Notes: generated by a model not told the origin, from the sequence alone. Counted from the stretch's first letter, positions 1 through 11,146 are shown. The stretch is DNA of 64,000 nt from Caldimicrobium sp. (GCA_025060015.1 JANXDB010000020.1:1-64000), one strand, 5' to 3'. Made by a program: numbers and translations.

Positions 1-186
1 CAGAAAAAAACTGAAGAACGCCTTGAAGAACTCGCCTCAGCCCAGAAAAAAACTGAAGAACGCCTTGAAGAACTCGCCTCAGCCCAGAAAAAAACTGAAG
101 AACGCCTTGAAGAACTCGCCTTAGCCCAGAAAAAAACTGAAGAACGCCTTGAAGAACTCGCCTTAGCCCAGAAAAAAACTGAAGAA
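1..186 (+). repeat. 42-bp in-frame tandem repeat, 4 full copies plus a partial fifth
   Basis: cagaaaaaaactgaagaacgccttgaagaactcgcc(t)(c/t)agcc at 1-42, 43-84, 85-126 and 127-168; the next copy diverges after cagaaaaaaactgaagaa (169-186). Confidence 0.97.
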
Positions 187-639
187 GAAGTAAGGCTCCT
201 CACTAAAGAAGTTAAAAAGATTAAGTTCGATTTAGAAAATGTAAAGGATCACGTTGGTGCCTTAGCTAACACTGTAGGCTATACCCTGGAAAACGAGGCA
301 TACAAATATTTACCCAAACTATTAAAAGAGTTTTACAATATTCAAGTATTAGGGGATCTCAAGAGAGATTTTATCGAAATTGCTCCAAAGAAATATGTTG
401 AAATCAACATCCTCGGTAGAGCAAAGAAAGACGGCGAAGATCTCTTTATTGTTGGAGAGAGCAAGGTTCAGCTCAGAATTTCTCACATCAAGGAGTTTAA
501 GAAAAAATTAGAGAAAATCAGAGAGGTTGTTAAAATAAAACTCCTGCCTATATTTGTATGTCATCAGGCAAAACCTGAAGTTAAGCAGTTCTGCAGCGAA
601 CAGGGAATACTGCTCTTCCTTAGCTATCAGTTCAAATGA
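1..639 (+). CDS. Partial CDS (5' end outside window): coiled-coil repeat protein with C-terminal PD-(D/E)XK-nuclease-like domain (DUF3782-like)
   Basis: Frame 1 is open from base 1 to TGA at 637-639. Translation is ([12 protein letters not shown][SL]A)n followed by ...[26 protein letters not shown]..., with an E...ExK pattern. Confidence 0.75.
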   Translation, partial: QKKTEERLEELASAQKKTEERLEELASAQKKTEERLEELALAQKKTEERLEELALAQKKTEEEVRLLTKEVKKIKFDLENVKDHVGALANTVGYTLENEAYKYLPKLLKEFYNIQVLGDLKRDFIEIAPKKYVEINILGRAKKDGEDLFIVGESKVQLRISHIKEFKKKLEKIREVVKIKLLPIFVCHQAKPEVKQFCSEQGILLFLSYQFK

Positions 640-1046
640 TGGAAAGACACCTTTCAAGGGAACTTAAATACGGTGAGATAGCTATCGAGGAAGCTCAACT
701 TGAAGCTTGGGAAAATCCCTCACCTGATAGAGATTACACCATCGAGATAACCTTTCCAGAATTCACCTGTCTTTGCCCAAGATCAGGGTATCCTGATTTT
801 GCCATAATTAGGATATCCTATGTACCTGACAAAAAGATAGTTGAACTTCGTTCGTTAAAACTATGGCTGAATAAATTTAGAAATCGTCACATTTCTCATG
901 AGGCAGTGACGAACGAGATCTTCGATGCCCTTTGGAGTCTTCTTGCTCCAAGAAGACTCAAGGTTGTGGCAGACTTTCACCCTAGAGGCAACGTTCACAC
1001 CATCATTACAGTGAAAAGGGAAGTAAATTGCCTAAGCCCTCTTTAA
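636..1046 (+). CDS. queF: NADPH-dependent 7-cyano-7-deazaguanine reductase (short QueF)
   Basis: [29 protein letters not shown]...[20 protein letters not shown]...FHPRGNVHT is typical of QueF; the start overlaps the upstream stop (ATGA). Confidence 0.93.
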   Translation: MMERHLSRELKYGEIAIEEAQLEAWENPSPDRDYTIEITFPEFTCLCPRSGYPDFAIIRISYVPDKKIVELRSLKLWLNKFRNRHISHEAVTNEIFDALWSLLAPRRLKVVADFHPRGNVHTIITVKREVNCLSPL

Positions 1047-1510
1047 GTGAAAACGAAAAAAAAATTCTTCTAGCCCTAATAGAGGGTTTTCCATTGGTCT
1101 CAAGACCCTTTGCTGAAATAGCCAGAAATCTTAATCTCGATGAAGAAGAGGTGATCAAAGTCGTTCAAAATCTCCTCAACAAAGGTGTAATCCGTAGGCT
1201 TGGAGCTACTATTCGTCACAATCTTGCAGGCTATAAGGGAAATGCCATGGTTGCCTGGATAGTTCCTGAGGAACGGTTAGAGGAAGTGGGAAGAATTCTT
1301 GCTCAAAGACCCTTTGTGTCTCATTGTTATGTAAGAAAAACCTATCCACATTGGCCCTACAACCTATATACCATGTGTCATGCCAAAACCAAAGAAGAAC
1401 TGGTTGAAATTATCAAAAGTTGCTCACAAGAGTTAAACCTTCCCCAGTATGAAATGCTTTTCACCGTGAGAGAAATAAGAAGAAAACACGCTCAATACAA
1501 GATGGAGTAA
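1028..1510 (+). CDS. Lrp/AsnC-type siroheme decarboxylase subunit (AhbB/NirD-like)
   Basis: HTH N-terminus, [25 protein letters not shown] and [22 protein letters not shown] motifs; TTG start. Confidence 0.85.
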   Translation: MPKPSLSENEKKILLALIEGFPLVSRPFAEIARNLNLDEEEVIKVVQNLLNKGVIRRLGATIRHNLAGYKGNAMVAWIVPEERLEEVGRILAQRPFVSHCYVRKTYPHWPYNLYTMCHAKTKEELVEIIKSCSQELNLPQYEMLFTVREIRRKHAQYKME

Positions 1511-3141
1511 AGAAAACTTTCTGTTTGTCCAGGAAAAACTCCCTTGACAGTAGTGAAAAAAAGTTCTCTGTTTTTACTTCCAAAACCCGTTAAAATGCCT
1601 GTTTCCTGGAGGGGTAGGCTCCTGAATACGTAAGTTCCCTGAAAGGTTAAATAGTACAGTTGAAAACTGCCCTGATTTAGGGGAATGGTCTTAAGATCCT
1701 CTGATACTCTCTCTAAAGGGAAATCGACTTTAGCAAAGAGTAGCTCAGGTTTGCCGTCATTGGTAAGATCTACCAAAAGAGGACTGAAAAGGGGAACTGC
1801 CACAGCCTTGATCACTTCCTGGCCTTTCTTACCTTTGGCTAGGGTTAGTCTGAAAAAGTGTTTGGTGGCACTAAAGGGGGTAACAAAAACCTGCCTGTTG
1901 CCCTTGTAAATAGTGAGCCTTCCGTCGGGTAGATAGTAGGCTAGCTCTCTTTCACCGTCACCATCTAGGTCGATGAAATTAGCACCTATAAGGCGAAAGT
2001 TCTCTGGTACCTCAACCCTGCTCACATACCTAATCTGATTAGACTCTCTCTTAACTATATAGACCTCCTTTCCAAACATACTTTCCTGATCAAAGGTCTG
2101 GGCAAGCAAAGTATCCTTCTGGCCTGTTCCGGCATAGTCCACAAATTGCAAGAATAAATTCAACCGCTGAACAACAGGACTTAGTCCCTGCGGTGTAAAT
2201 CTAAGCACCTCACTTCTCATTCCCAAATTCTTCTCATAGACGTTAATAGCTATCCAACCATAAGGGCCAGTGGAAATGGATAGTATGTCTCCCTTATCAG
2301 GCTTGTACTTAGCTAGTAATCCACCTCTTATCTTGACAATAAAGAGCCCCTCTTTGTTAAAATAGATCATCTCTAAAACACCGTCTCCATCAACATCAGC
2401 AAATTCTGCTTGGAGGACCTCCCCAGGCATTTTTCCAAGGAGAGATACTTGAGAGAATTGAGGACTTTGAACGACGGGTTGAGGTTGTTGGATCTGGGGA
2501 GCCTGCGGTATGGCTGCTAAGGCTAGAGTTGCTGATGGACTTCCATAGGCTCTAACCAGGTCAAGATAACTGTTATAAGCTTTGATGTAATTAACGCCTA
2601 CAGAGATTAAAATATCCACCTTTTTTGCATGAAGATCTGCTGAGGTAATCTGTGCAGTTCTTAAATTAGGTTCGAATAGGATCTCACTCTCAGGCAATAG
2701 ATTCTTCATGGTGATAAAGAGTCCCTCATCAAGGGGATTTCCCTCGGTGGTTATTAAAAAACGAAGGTCAGCAAATCTCTTGGCAGGAGTGGGAATAGGA
2801 AAATCCTCCTTCTTCGAGAGGATCCTTGCTGTGGCAAAATTCTCATCGACTCTTAAGACCTCAATCTTCCCTATTGGTTCCTTTAAAAAACCAAGGCTCT
2901 CCTTTGTTTCAGGATGGATAATCTTTCTTGACTTTTTATAGACCGTGAATACATCCTTTGGTTTGACTCCCTGCGCCCTACCCTTGTCGATGATAACCTC
3001 ATTACCCTCAATACCTATCAATAAAGCGGCTATGGGTTGATAATCTCTTTTTATCTCATCTAAAATCTTTGGTGTGACCTGGGCATAAGCTATAGTAAAG
3101 CTCAAAAGGAGAGTGATGATTATTTTAATGAAAAGACTCAT
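1492..3141 (-). CDS. FG-GAP/VCBS-repeat-like exported protein
   Basis: N-terminal signal peptide; repeated DVDGDGVLEMIYF, DLDGDGERELAYY and DLTNDGKPELLFA motifs. Confidence 0.7.
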   Translation of the reverse strand: MSLFIKIIITLLLSFTIAYAQVTPKILDEIKRDYQPIAALLIGIEGNEVIIDKGRAQGVKPKDVFTVYKKSRKIIHPETKESLGFLKEPIGKIEVLRVDENFATARILSKKEDFPIPTPAKRFADLRFLITTEGNPLDEGLFITMKNLLPESEILFEPNLRTAQITSADLHAKKVDILISVGVNYIKAYNSYLDLVRAYGSPSATLALAAIPQAPQIQQPQPVVQSPQFSQVSLLGKMPGEVLQAEFADVDGDGVLEMIYFNKEGLFIVKIRGGLLAKYKPDKGDILSISTGPYGWIAINVYEKNLGMRSEVLRFTPQGLSPVVQRLNLFLQFVDYAGTGQKDTLLAQTFDQESMFGKEVYIVKRESNQIRYVSRVEVPENFRLIGANFIDLDGDGERELAYYLPDGRLTIYKGNRQVFVTPFSATKHFFRLTLAKGKKGQEVIKAVAVPLFSPLLVDLTNDGKPELLFAKVDFPLERVSEDLKTIPLNQGSFQLYYLTFQGTYVFRSLPLQETGILTGFGSKNRELFFTTVKGVFPGQTESFLYSILY

Positions 3142-3187
3142 CTATTCCCTCCAGAGATATGAAATAACCTTTTATAAGTTAATTACT

Positions 3188-5014
3188 CTAATCTTCGTAT
3201 AATAGTCTGTTTAGAGTTTCGCCTTCTAACACTTCTTTTTGCAAAAGCTCTTCTACAAGCTTTTCTAACCTTTCCCTTTTGCTCTCAATCACCTCTTTTG
3301 ATTTATCATAACAGCTTTTCAATATTTTAGCAATTTCTTGATCTATAAGCCTTGAGGTCTCTTCGGATATTAGTTCTCTTTCTCGATAGGGTGTGTCCAA
3401 GAAAAGAGCCTCTCTTTTTCTAAAGGTTTGAGGTCCGAGGATTTCACTCATTCCGTAATCAAGCACCATAGCCCTGGCAAGCTCGGTTGCCTTTTCTAAG
3501 TCATTCTGAGCCCCAGTGGAAACCTCCTCAAAGTAAAGTTCTTCAGCTACCCTTCCTCCAAAGAGAACGGCAATTTTTGATAGGATTTCACCTTTAGTAA
3601 TCAGATACTTCTCTTCTTCTGGTAGCTGTAAGGTATATCCTAAAGCTGTTACCCCTCTCGGAATAATAGAGACCCTATGAACCTTCTCTTTTGGAGTGAG
3701 CACTGAGGCTACGATAGCGTGTCCTGCCTCATGGTAGGCAATTCTTCTTTTTTCTTCTGACGTGAGGTACCTGCTTTTTCTTGCCAGACCCGCAATAACT
3801 CTGTCAATGGCTTCCTCAAAATCCTCAAGTTCCACAGCCTCTTTGCCCTTTCTTGCTGCAAGAAGTGCCGCTTCGTTCACAATATTGGCCAGATCTGCAC
3901 CCACCATACCCACTGTCCTTGCTGCAATTACCTTTAAATTCACATTTTCTGCCAGCTTAATATTACGAGAATGTATTTTAAGGATGGCCTCTCTTCCCTT
4001 TAAGTCTGGTCTATCGACAACCACCACTCTATCGAATCTCCCAGGCCTCAAAAGTGCTGAATCAAGGATCTCAGGCCTATTAGTTGCCGCAATGATTATC
4101 ACCCCTTTCCGAGGATCAAAGCCATCCATTTCAGTCAAAAGCTGAGTCAGGGTATGTTCCCTCTCCTCAGTTCCACCGGCAGGACTAAGTCCCCTAACCC
4201 TGCCCACGGCATCAATCTCGTCGATAAAGATTATACAAGGTGCCATTTTTTCTGCCTGGGTAAAGAGATCTCTCACCCTTGCAGCCCCTACTCCAACAAA
4301 CATCTCTACAAATGAGGACCCTGATATTGAAATAAAGGGCACCCCTGCCTCACCTGCCACCGCTTTGGCAAGAAGGGTTTTGCCTGTGCCAGGTGGGCCA
4401 ACTAAAAGAACTCCCTTTGGTATTTTGGCTCCCAATGAGACAAATCTTTGAGGATATTTCAGGAAATCAATAATCTCCTTTAACTCCTCCACCGCCTCAT
4501 CTACACCTGCCACATCTTGGAAGGTAACCTTTATCTCATTTTCCACATAAATTCTAGCCTTACTTTTACCCACACTCATTATGCCGCCATCTGGTGAGAC
4601 AAAACGCCTGAAAATGAAAATCCAAAAAAGAATCAAAAGTAAAACAGGAACAACCCAGGAAAGTAAATTAATCCAAAAACCACTCTCAGGCTTGATCTCA
4701 AAGTTTATGCCCCTTTCCTCAAGAAGCCTTATAAGATCAGGATCATCTCCCCTGTGTGTGATGAAAATAGGTGTCAATTTAATGGGCTTTCCTCTTATCT
4801 CATGAAGGGTCTCTGCTGCCCCCTCCTTGAATTTCCCCTGGATGTCTCTTTTTCCTATAATTACATCTTGCACTTGGCCTTTTTTTAGAAGAGCCTTAAA
4901 CTCGTAGTAAGAAAGCTTTTCAACGGGATTAAGATACCTTTGGAGCACATAAATGGTTGGAAGAGAAATAAAAACAAGAATGAGGATGAAAAGGGTTTTA
5001 TGAGAGAAATTCAT
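3188..5014 (-). CDS. ftsH: ATP-dependent zinc metalloprotease FtsH (track start 5065; likely start MNFSHK at 5014)
   Basis: Walker [12 protein letters not shown]+ SRH region, HEAGH zinc motif, two N-terminal TM segments. Confidence 0.96.
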   Translation of the reverse strand: MNFSHKTLFILILVFISLPTIYVLQRYLNPVEKLSYYEFKALLKKGQVQDVIIGKRDIQGKFKEGAAETLHEIRGKPIKLTPIFITHRGDDPDLIRLLEERGINFEIKPESGFWINLLSWVVPVLLLILFWIFIFRRFVSPDGGIMSVGKSKARIYVENEIKVTFQDVAGVDEAVEELKEIIDFLKYPQRFVSLGAKIPKGVLLVGPPGTGKTLLAKAVAGEAGVPFISISGSSFVEMFVGVGAARVRDLFTQAEKMAPCIIFIDEIDAVGRVRGLSPAGGTEEREHTLTQLLTEMDGFDPRKGVIIIAATNRPEILDSALLRPGRFDRVVVVDRPDLKGREAILKIHSRNIKLAENVNLKVIAARTVGMVGADLANIVNEAALLAARKGKEAVELEDFEEAIDRVIAGLARKSRYLTSEEKRRIAYHEAGHAIVASVLTPKEKVHRVSIIPRGVTALGYTLQLPEEEKYLITKGEILSKIAVLFGGRVAEELYFEEVSTGAQNDLEKATELARAMVLDYGMSEILGPQTFRKREALFLDTPYRERELISEETSRLIDQEIAKILKSCYDKSKEVIESKRERLEKLVEELLQKEVLEGETLNRLLYED

Positions 5015-6360
5015 TGTGAGTTCAAAAAATCCCTCTGGCCAGTTGATTCCAGCACCGAGAGCCAAAATCTGCTTTGGAGATTAAGCTGTTTCCTCTTTTT
5101 AACAGCCTCTTTCAGAGGGATGTGAACAAACTGATCGTTTAAATAGCTGATCATAAGTCCTGTTTTGCCTGCCATTCCGGCATGAACAGCATATTGCCCT
5201 AAGAAACCGCAATACATCCTATCTTCCACATTTGCAGGCACACTTCTTATGATGTAACTAGGATCAATGTATCTTATTATCACCTCTAAGTTTTTTTCTT
5301 TGAAATACTTCTCAATCCTTTCCTTTAGGTATCTTCCAATATCACCTAACTTGATATTTCCTGAGACATCATACTCTGGGGGATCCTTTCTTACGTATTT
5401 TTGTCCAGCTCCCTCTGCCACCACAATTACCGCATGTTTTCTTGCTAACAATCTCCTCTCAAGCTCAGCAAGGAATCCTTTAGGACCATCGAGGTCAAAG
5501 TCCATTTCTGGTACAAGACAAAAATTAACCTCCTTAGTTGCTAAGGTCGCTGCTGCAGCAATAAAGCCAGAGTGTCTCCCCATCAACTTCACCAGCCCAA
5601 TACCGTATGGCACGGCTATGGCCTCGGTGTGGGCACAGCGTATAGCCTCACAAGCAAGCTCAACTGCTGTATCGAAACCAAAGGTCTTTGATACAAGCCA
5701 AATGTCATTATCAATGGTCTTGGGGATAGCAACAACTGCTATTTTTAAACCTCGCCTGGTAATCTCATCCTTGATCTTGGTTGCAGCCCTGAAGGTTCCA
5801 TCTCCGCCAATCATGAAGAGAATTTGTATGTTCATTCTCTCCAGGGTATCTACTATCTCCTCGATCTCTTGATGCCCTCTGGATGTTCCTAAGAAAGTTC
5901 CACCCATACTATGGATATCCTTAACAACCTCAGGATTGAGTTCCACTACAGGGTGTCCGTAGTGAGCAATAAAACCTTGTAGTCCATAACGAAAACCAAT
6001 GATCTTGTTCACACCATATGAATAATAAAGAGTCATAACGATGCTTCTTATTACATCATTAATCCCTGGACAAAGGCCTCCACAGGTTACAATTGCCACC
6101 TTTGTTTTAGAGGGATCAAAGTAGATATAAGGCCTTGGTCCTGCAAGTTCAAGAGAAGGAGCTCCGATTCCTTTGCTCAATCTTTCACTAAGATAACTGT
6201 AATTAACTCTCAAGGTTACTCTGTTATTGTCAGTAACAAAACACTGGTGTGGAAGGTTTAGGGGACTTGGTATTTTAGCAGGACCTAAAACCTCTATTTC
6301 AGTTTCAATATCTTCAATTATCTCTTCTGTAAATTCCATGGGATCACAGATGTTACTCAT
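5011..6360 (-). CDS. ATP-dependent 6-phosphofructokinase (long form)
   Basis: KVAIVTCGGLCPGINDVIRSIV, IGGDGTFRAA, PKTIDNDI and GRHSGFIA motifs. Confidence 0.92.
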   Translation of the reverse strand: MSNICDPMEFTEEIIEDIETEIEVLGPAKIPSPLNLPHQCFVTDNNRVTLRVNYSYLSERLSKGIGAPSLELAGPRPYIYFDPSKTKVAIVTCGGLCPGINDVIRSIVMTLYYSYGVNKIIGFRYGLQGFIAHYGHPVVELNPEVVKDIHSMGGTFLGTSRGHQEIEEIVDTLERMNIQILFMIGGDGTFRAATKIKDEITRRGLKIAVVAIPKTIDNDIWLVSKTFGFDTAVELACEAIRCAHTEAIAVPYGIGLVKLMGRHSGFIAAAATLATKEVNFCLVPEMDFDLDGPKGFLAELERRLLARKHAVIVVAEGAGQKYVRKDPPEYDVSGNIKLGDIGRYLKERIEKYFKEKNLEVIIRYIDPSYIIRSVPANVEDRMYCGFLGQYAVHAGMAGKTGLMISYLNDQFVHIPLKEAVKKRKQLNLQSRFWLSVLESTGQRDFLNSQ

Positions 6361-6383
6361 ACAGGCACTCCTTTCAAGAAACT

Positions 6384-7718
6384 CTAAGGGTTTTTCATTT
6401 TTCTTAATCTAACCGCCACAGCTTCCGCATGGGAGGGAAGATTTTCGTTCAATGCCATTGTTATGACTCTTGGTCCATCTTGCTTTAGTGCCTGAGGTGA
6501 ATATTTGATAAAATTTATCCTCTTTAAAAATCTATCCACTGAGAGGCCACTACTAAATCTTGCTAAGCCCATGGTAGGTAACACATGGTTTGGTCCTGCG
6601 ATGTAATCGCCCACTGCCTCAGGAGTATGGGCTCCCAAGAAAACTGCTCCAGCATTTTTTATACAAGCAAGATAGGCCTCGGGATTTGCCACCAGTAGTT
6701 CCAAATGTTCTGGTGCTATGGTGTTAGCTATTTTAAAGGCTTCATCGATGGTATTTACCTTAATTAAAGCACCTCTCTTTTGCAAAGCCTCCCTGGCAAT
6801 TTCACTTCTTAGCCCTCTACTTAGGGCATCCTTTAGTTTTGCCTTTACCTCTCTGATGAGCCTTCCTGAGGTAGTCAAAAGGATACTCATGCTTTGAGGA
6901 TCATGTTCTGCCTGAGCAAGGAGATCCCAGACTACAAAATCAGCATCTGCGTTATCATCGGCAACAATCACCACCTCACTTGGCCCAGCCAAAAGATCAA
7001 TCCCCACCTGGAAGGAGACTATCTTTTTTGCCAGAGTGACATATATGTTCCCTGGACCACAGATCACGTCAACCTTCGGAATATTCTCCGTTCCATGTGC
7101 CATGGCAAAGATACTCCAGGGACCACCAACCCTGTAGATCTCATCCACTCCGGTCTCCTTTGCTGCAACCAAAAGGGCAGGATGAAGAGACTTATCTCCC
7201 CTTGGTGGAGAACACATGATGACTCTCTTAACACCAGCAAGTTTTGCTGGAATAGCCGTCATTACCACAGTTGATATGAGAGGGGTCTCTCCCCCCTTCC
7301 CACCTGGAATGTAAAGCCCTGCAGAGTCAACGGGTTTTATCAACTGCCCAAGAAGACATCCATCATCAGTGCTTTCAAACCAACTCTGCGGCAAAATCCT
7401 GGCATGAAAGTTCCTAACCTTGGCCACCGCAAGTCTTATTGCCTCTAAAAGCCTCTCATCAATTTCTTTATAAGCCCTTTGGATTTCATCCTCTGAGATT
7501 CTGAATTCCTCTGGCTTGAGATCTACCTGATCAAATTTAGAGGTGAATTTGCACAGGGCAATATCACCCTCCCTCTGCACAGATCTGCCTATACTTCTTA
7601 CACTCCTTTCTAACCTTGATGGATAGGTCTCCAAACGGGAAGAAAGTGAAGCTAAAAACCTTTCCACTCTGGAACTAGGATATTTCAAGATCCTTATCAT
7701 AGTATTACCACTTGGCAA
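6384..7718 (-). CDS. hisD: Histidinol dehydrogenase (possible start MIRILK at 7700)
   Basis: PGGKGGETPLISTVVMTAIPAKLAGV, DLLAGPSEVVIVAD and GPNHVLPTMGLARFSSGLSV motifs. Confidence 0.96.
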   Translation of the reverse strand: MPSGNTMIRILKYPSSRVERFLASLSSRLETYPSRLERSVRSIGRSVQREGDIALCKFTSKFDQVDLKPEEFRISEDEIQRAYKEIDERLLEAIRLAVAKVRNFHARILPQSWFESTDDGCLLGQLIKPVDSAGLYIPGGKGGETPLISTVVMTAIPAKLAGVKRVIMCSPPRGDKSLHPALLVAAKETGVDEIYRVGGPWSIFAMAHGTENIPKVDVICGPGNIYVTLAKKIVSFQVGIDLLAGPSEVVIVADDNADADFVVWDLLAQAEHDPQSMSILLTTSGRLIREVKAKLKDALSRGLRSEIAREALQKRGALIKVNTIDEAFKIANTIAPEHLELLVANPEAYLACIKNAGAVFLGAHTPEAVGDYIAGPNHVLPTMGLARFSSGLSVDRFLKRINFIKYSPQALKQDGPRVITMALNENLPSHAEAVAVRLRKMKNP

Positions 7719-10700
7719 AGGGCTCTTGCCAGGCCCTCTTCAACTCTTCAAGGCTTGCTTCGATGATAACTTTACCAGAAAAACCTCTAATGCGAAGAAT
7801 AGGTTCATTGATTGACTCCCCAATTAAATAGCAGGGTAAGCCCTGAAAATGGGCTTCGAACTCTCTTCTATTCTCCGAAGAAACACTTACCACTATCCTT
7901 CCTGCACTCTCTGAAAACAGGAGAAAGTCCTCTCTCTTCTCCCCCTCAAAGGGGATAGCTGAAAGATCTATCTCCATTCCAAAACCTCCAGCAAAAGCCT
8001 TTTCAGCAAGACAAACCCCTAAGCCTCCATCAGAGCAGTCATGGGCCGACTCAATAAGTTTCGCATATAAACAATCTCTGACCCTTATGTAGAGCTCTTT
8101 GTTTTTCAAAACAGCTGGTTTAGGAACCTCTCCGCCTTTAATTCCGAGCATGTTAAAATACTCGGATCCGCCTAACTCTTCATGGGTCTCTCCAAGTATA
8201 TATATCAGGGCACCTGCTCTTTTTACATCCATAGTCTGCGCAAGTTCCACATCAGGAATTTTGGAGACGACAGATATAAGCAAAGTTGGTGGTATGGAAA
8301 TCTTTAGGGAGCCATCAGGGAGAATATTTCCAACCCCATATGGATTGGGATCTCCCTCTTTCAAGCCAAGATTCATAACATAGTCATTCTTCATAGAGTC
8401 CTTGCCTGAAATGAGAGGGATGCCAAAGGCAGTGCAGTATTCGTAGAGTGCTTTATTTGCTCTTACCAACTGGGCAAGCTTATATCTTCCATCGGGATTT
8501 TTTTCACTTTCAATGGGATCACACCAACAGAAATTGTCAAGTGCTGCCATGAATTCGGGATCGCCTCCCACACAGAGTGCATTCCTAACGGCCTCATCAA
8601 TGGCATTAGCTGCCATGTAATAGGTATCAAAATCAGAGAACTTTGGACAAAGCCCATGGGCAATCACAATACCGGCATTGCTGTCTAAGTTATAACGCAA
8701 GACTGCTCCGTCACTGGGACCATCTTCCATTAAACCACAGAGTGGCTTAATCACACTCCCACCTTGCACCTCATGATCGTATTGTCTGACCACATACTCC
8801 TTGGAACAGATATTGTAACTTTTAAGAAGTCCCTTTAGGATCTCCTTTAAATCTCTAGGTTCTGGAATCTCTGGCTTTATAGGATACTCTGGTTTTTTCC
8901 ACTCGGCGTATAGTCTTAGTTGGGGAACACCCTCGTGTAGAAACTCCAATGGCAGTAGTCCTACAGTCTTTCCGTCATAGAGGATGTGGAAATAGCCACT
9001 ATCTGTGAATTTACCAAGGTCTGTTGCCTGCACTCCCATTTTACTGGCAAGTTTCAAGAATGACTCTAACTTCTCCTGAGGCACAGCCACTGTCATTCGC
9101 TCTTGACTCTCTGAGAGTAAAATTTCCCAAGGTTTAAGCCCTGGATATTTGAGTGGTGCCTTTGCAAGATCAATCTCTGCACCTCCAGCTTCCTTTGCCA
9201 TCTCACCCACTGAGGAAGAGAGTCCTCCTGCCCCGTTATCGGTAATAGAATTATACAAACCAAGTTCACGAGCCTTTAAGAGAAAGTCTACCATTTTTTT
9301 CTGAGTTATGGGATCTCCGATCTGAACTGCAGTAGCTGGCGAACCCTCGTGTAAGGCTTCAGATGAAAAGGTTGCACCGTGAATGCCATCTTTTCCAATT
9401 TTACCACCAACCATTACAACGGCATCACCTGGTTGAGCCCTCTTCTCCCAACCAGGACTACCTAAGACCTTTATAGGTATGAGTCCTCCAGTTCCACAAT
9501 AAACTAAGGGCTTACCCAAAAATCTGGGATCAAAAACAATGGATCCGTTTACGGTGGGAATTCCGCTTCTGTTGCCGCCATGTTCGACCCCTTCTCTCAC
9601 ACCTTCAAAGATTCTCTTGGGATGGAGAATTCTTGGGGGAAGTGGCTTATCCCAATCAGGCGGAGCAAAGCAGAAAACATCGGTGTTAAAAAGCAGCTTA
9701 GCCCCCTTCCCCGTGCCCAAAGGATCTCTATTCACCCCAACTATGCCTGTTAGAGCCCCACCATAGGGATCAAGGGCAGATGGGCTGTTGTGAGTCTCAA
9801 CCTTAAACGCCAGGGCCCATTCATCATCAAGTCTTATGACCCCAGCGTTATCCACAAAAACCGAAAGGCAAAAATCAGCTTCCCCCTTGGCTTGTCTCAC
9901 ATCCTCGGTTGTTTTTCTAATGTAACTTTTAAAGAGGCTATCTATCTCAAGGTTCTCTCCAGTCTCGAGATCATGGTAATTAATGAGGGCATTGAAAATC
10001 TTGTGTTTACAATGCTCTGACCACGTCTGAGCAAGACTTTCAAGCTCCACATCGGTGATTTTATGATCTAAATTATGGGACTTTCTTACTTCAAGGAAAT
10101 CTGCCCTCCGAAAGTACTCTTTAATAGCCGACATTTCCTCAATAGACAATGCCAAAAGTCGTTCCTTCGATAGTCTAAGAAGTTCTTCCTCTGAGTAGCT
10201 TGATAGATCAAAGGATTCCACGATGGGAGGGAAGAATTCTGTAACCCTTGGTGGCAGATAGTCAAACCATTTACTCTTAGCCTCATTGCGGGACAAGACA
10301 AACCAGCGTTCTATGAGTTCGTTTGCTAGAAGATCCTTTGCTATGCTTTCTATTTCGTCTCTTGAGAGTTTTCCCTTTATCAATAGGAGTCTTGCGAAGT
10401 AAACTGCCTCATTTTGTGGATTAAGGGGCCTATCAATAATGTAACTCAGAGCTTCTTCAGCAACTTTACCTTCATTGTCAGTGACCCCAGGTCTGAAACC
10501 TATCTCCAAAGCCCAATCAAAATCGATGTGAAAGACTTCGTAAATTGGTTTATCAATGGTGAAAATCTCTGTTATGGGATCACAGAGCGCTGATCGTGCA
10601 AATTCTTCAATGATCTCTCTTGAAAAGCTTCCCTCGACTATATAAACTCTGACCCATTTAAGAGACTCTGGAAATAGATTTAAGTCATTTTTAATCTTTT

Positions 10701-10791
10701 TTAGGATTTTAACGGCATGACTATCATTCAGTGCTTTTTGGAAGGTAACTTCTATTCTGTGATAGGCCATAATTCCTTTGGAGTATACCAT
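7705..10791 (-). CDS. purL: Phosphoribosylformylglycinamidine synthase with N-terminal PurS-like region and no glutaminase domain
   Basis: QTWSEHCKHKIFNA, KVETHNSPSALDPYGGA and DCSDGGLGVCLAE motifs; ~190 residues of PurS-like sequence precede the PurL core. Confidence 0.92.
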   Translation of the reverse strand: MVYSKGIMAYHRIEVTFQKALNDSHAVKILKKIKNDLNLFPESLKWVRVYIVEGSFSREIIEEFARSALCDPITEIFTIDKPIYEVFHIDFDWALEIGFRPGVTDNEGKVAEEALSYIIDRPLNPQNEAVYFARLLLIKGKLSRDEIESIAKDLLANELIERWFVLSRNEAKSKWFDYLPPRVTEFFPPIVESFDLSSYSEEELLRLSKERLLALSIEEMSAIKEYFRRADFLEVRKSHNLDHKITDVELESLAQTWSEHCKHKIFNALINYHDLETGENLEIDSLFKSYIRKTTEDVRQAKGEADFCLSVFVDNAGVIRLDDEWALAFKVETHNSPSALDPYGGALTGIVGVNRDPLGTGKGAKLLFNTDVFCFAPPDWDKPLPPRILHPKRIFEGVREGVEHGGNRSGIPTVNGSIVFDPRFLGKPLVYCGTGGLIPIKVLGSPGWEKRAQPGDAVVMVGGKIGKDGIHGATFSSEALHEGSPATAVQIGDPITQKKMVDFLLKARELGLYNSITDNGAGGLSSSVGEMAKEAGGAEIDLAKAPLKYPGLKPWEILLSESQERMTVAVPQEKLESFLKLASKMGVQATDLGKFTDSGYFHILYDGKTVGLLPLEFLHEGVPQLRLYAEWKKPEYPIKPEIPEPRDLKEILKGLLKSYNICSKEYVVRQYDHEVQGGSVIKPLCGLMEDGPSDGAVLRYNLDSNAGIVIAHGLCPKFSDFDTYYMAANAIDEAVRNALCVGGDPEFMAALDNFCWCDPIESEKNPDGRYKLAQLVRANKALYEYCTAFGIPLISGKDSMKNDYVMNLGLKEGDPNPYGVGNILPDGSLKISIPPTLLISVVSKIPDVELAQTMDVKRAGALIYILGETHEELGGSEYFNMLGIKGGEVPKPAVLKNKELYIRVRDCLYAKLIESAHDCSDGGLGVCLAEKAFAGGFGMEIDLSAIPFEGEKREDFLLFSESAGRIVVSVSSENRREFEAHFQGLPCYLIGESINEPILRIRGFSGKVIIEASLEELKRAWQEPFAKW

Positions 10792-10803
10792 TACATTGTT
10801 AAG

Positions 10804-10831
10804 TTGACAACGGCAGAAATGAGATTAATAT
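10804..10831 (+). promoter_or_regulatory. Predicted sigma70-type promoter for rpsT
   Basis: TTGACA (10804-10809), 16-bp spacer, TAATAT (10826-10831), followed by an RBS (gaggagg). Confidence 0.65.
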
Positions 10832-10858
10832 TATGAAAAAAATCTGAGGAGGTTAATT

Positions 10859-11143
10859 GTGCCACAACACAAGTCTGCAGAGAAAGCTTGGATTCAAAGT
10901 GAGAAGAGAAGACTGAGAAACAGAATCTTTAAATCAAGACTAAAGACCGAGATAAAGAAGTTTTTGGGACTATTGGAAAAGGGAGACTACGAAGCCGCAG
11001 AAAAACAGTTACAGTATACCCAGAGTCTCCTCCACAGTGGAGTAAGCAAGGGAATCCTGCATCGCAACAAAGCTGCAAACAAGATCTCAAGTCTTTACTT
11101 AAAATTCAATAAGGTCAGGCAACAAACCCAGGCACATAGTTAA
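10859..11143 (+). CDS. rpsT: 30S ribosomal protein S20 (GTG start)
   Basis: HKSAEKAWIQSEKRRLRNRIFKSRLKTEIKKF...KGILHRNKAANKISSLYLKFN. Confidence 0.95.
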   Translation: MPQHKSAEKAWIQSEKRRLRNRIFKSRLKTEIKKFLGLLEKGDYEAAEKQLQYTQSLLHSGVSKGILHRNKAANKISSLYLKFNKVRQQTQAHS

Positions 11144-11146
11144 GAC

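Noticed and set aside
1-186. Tandem repeat considered as a CRISPR array
   Set aside because: Direct head-to-tail 42-bp units with no spacers, in frame within a coding sequence.
5267-5872. 201-aa plus-strand ORF
   Set aside because: Antisense to the conserved phosphofructokinase; Ser/Leu-rich shadow ORF.
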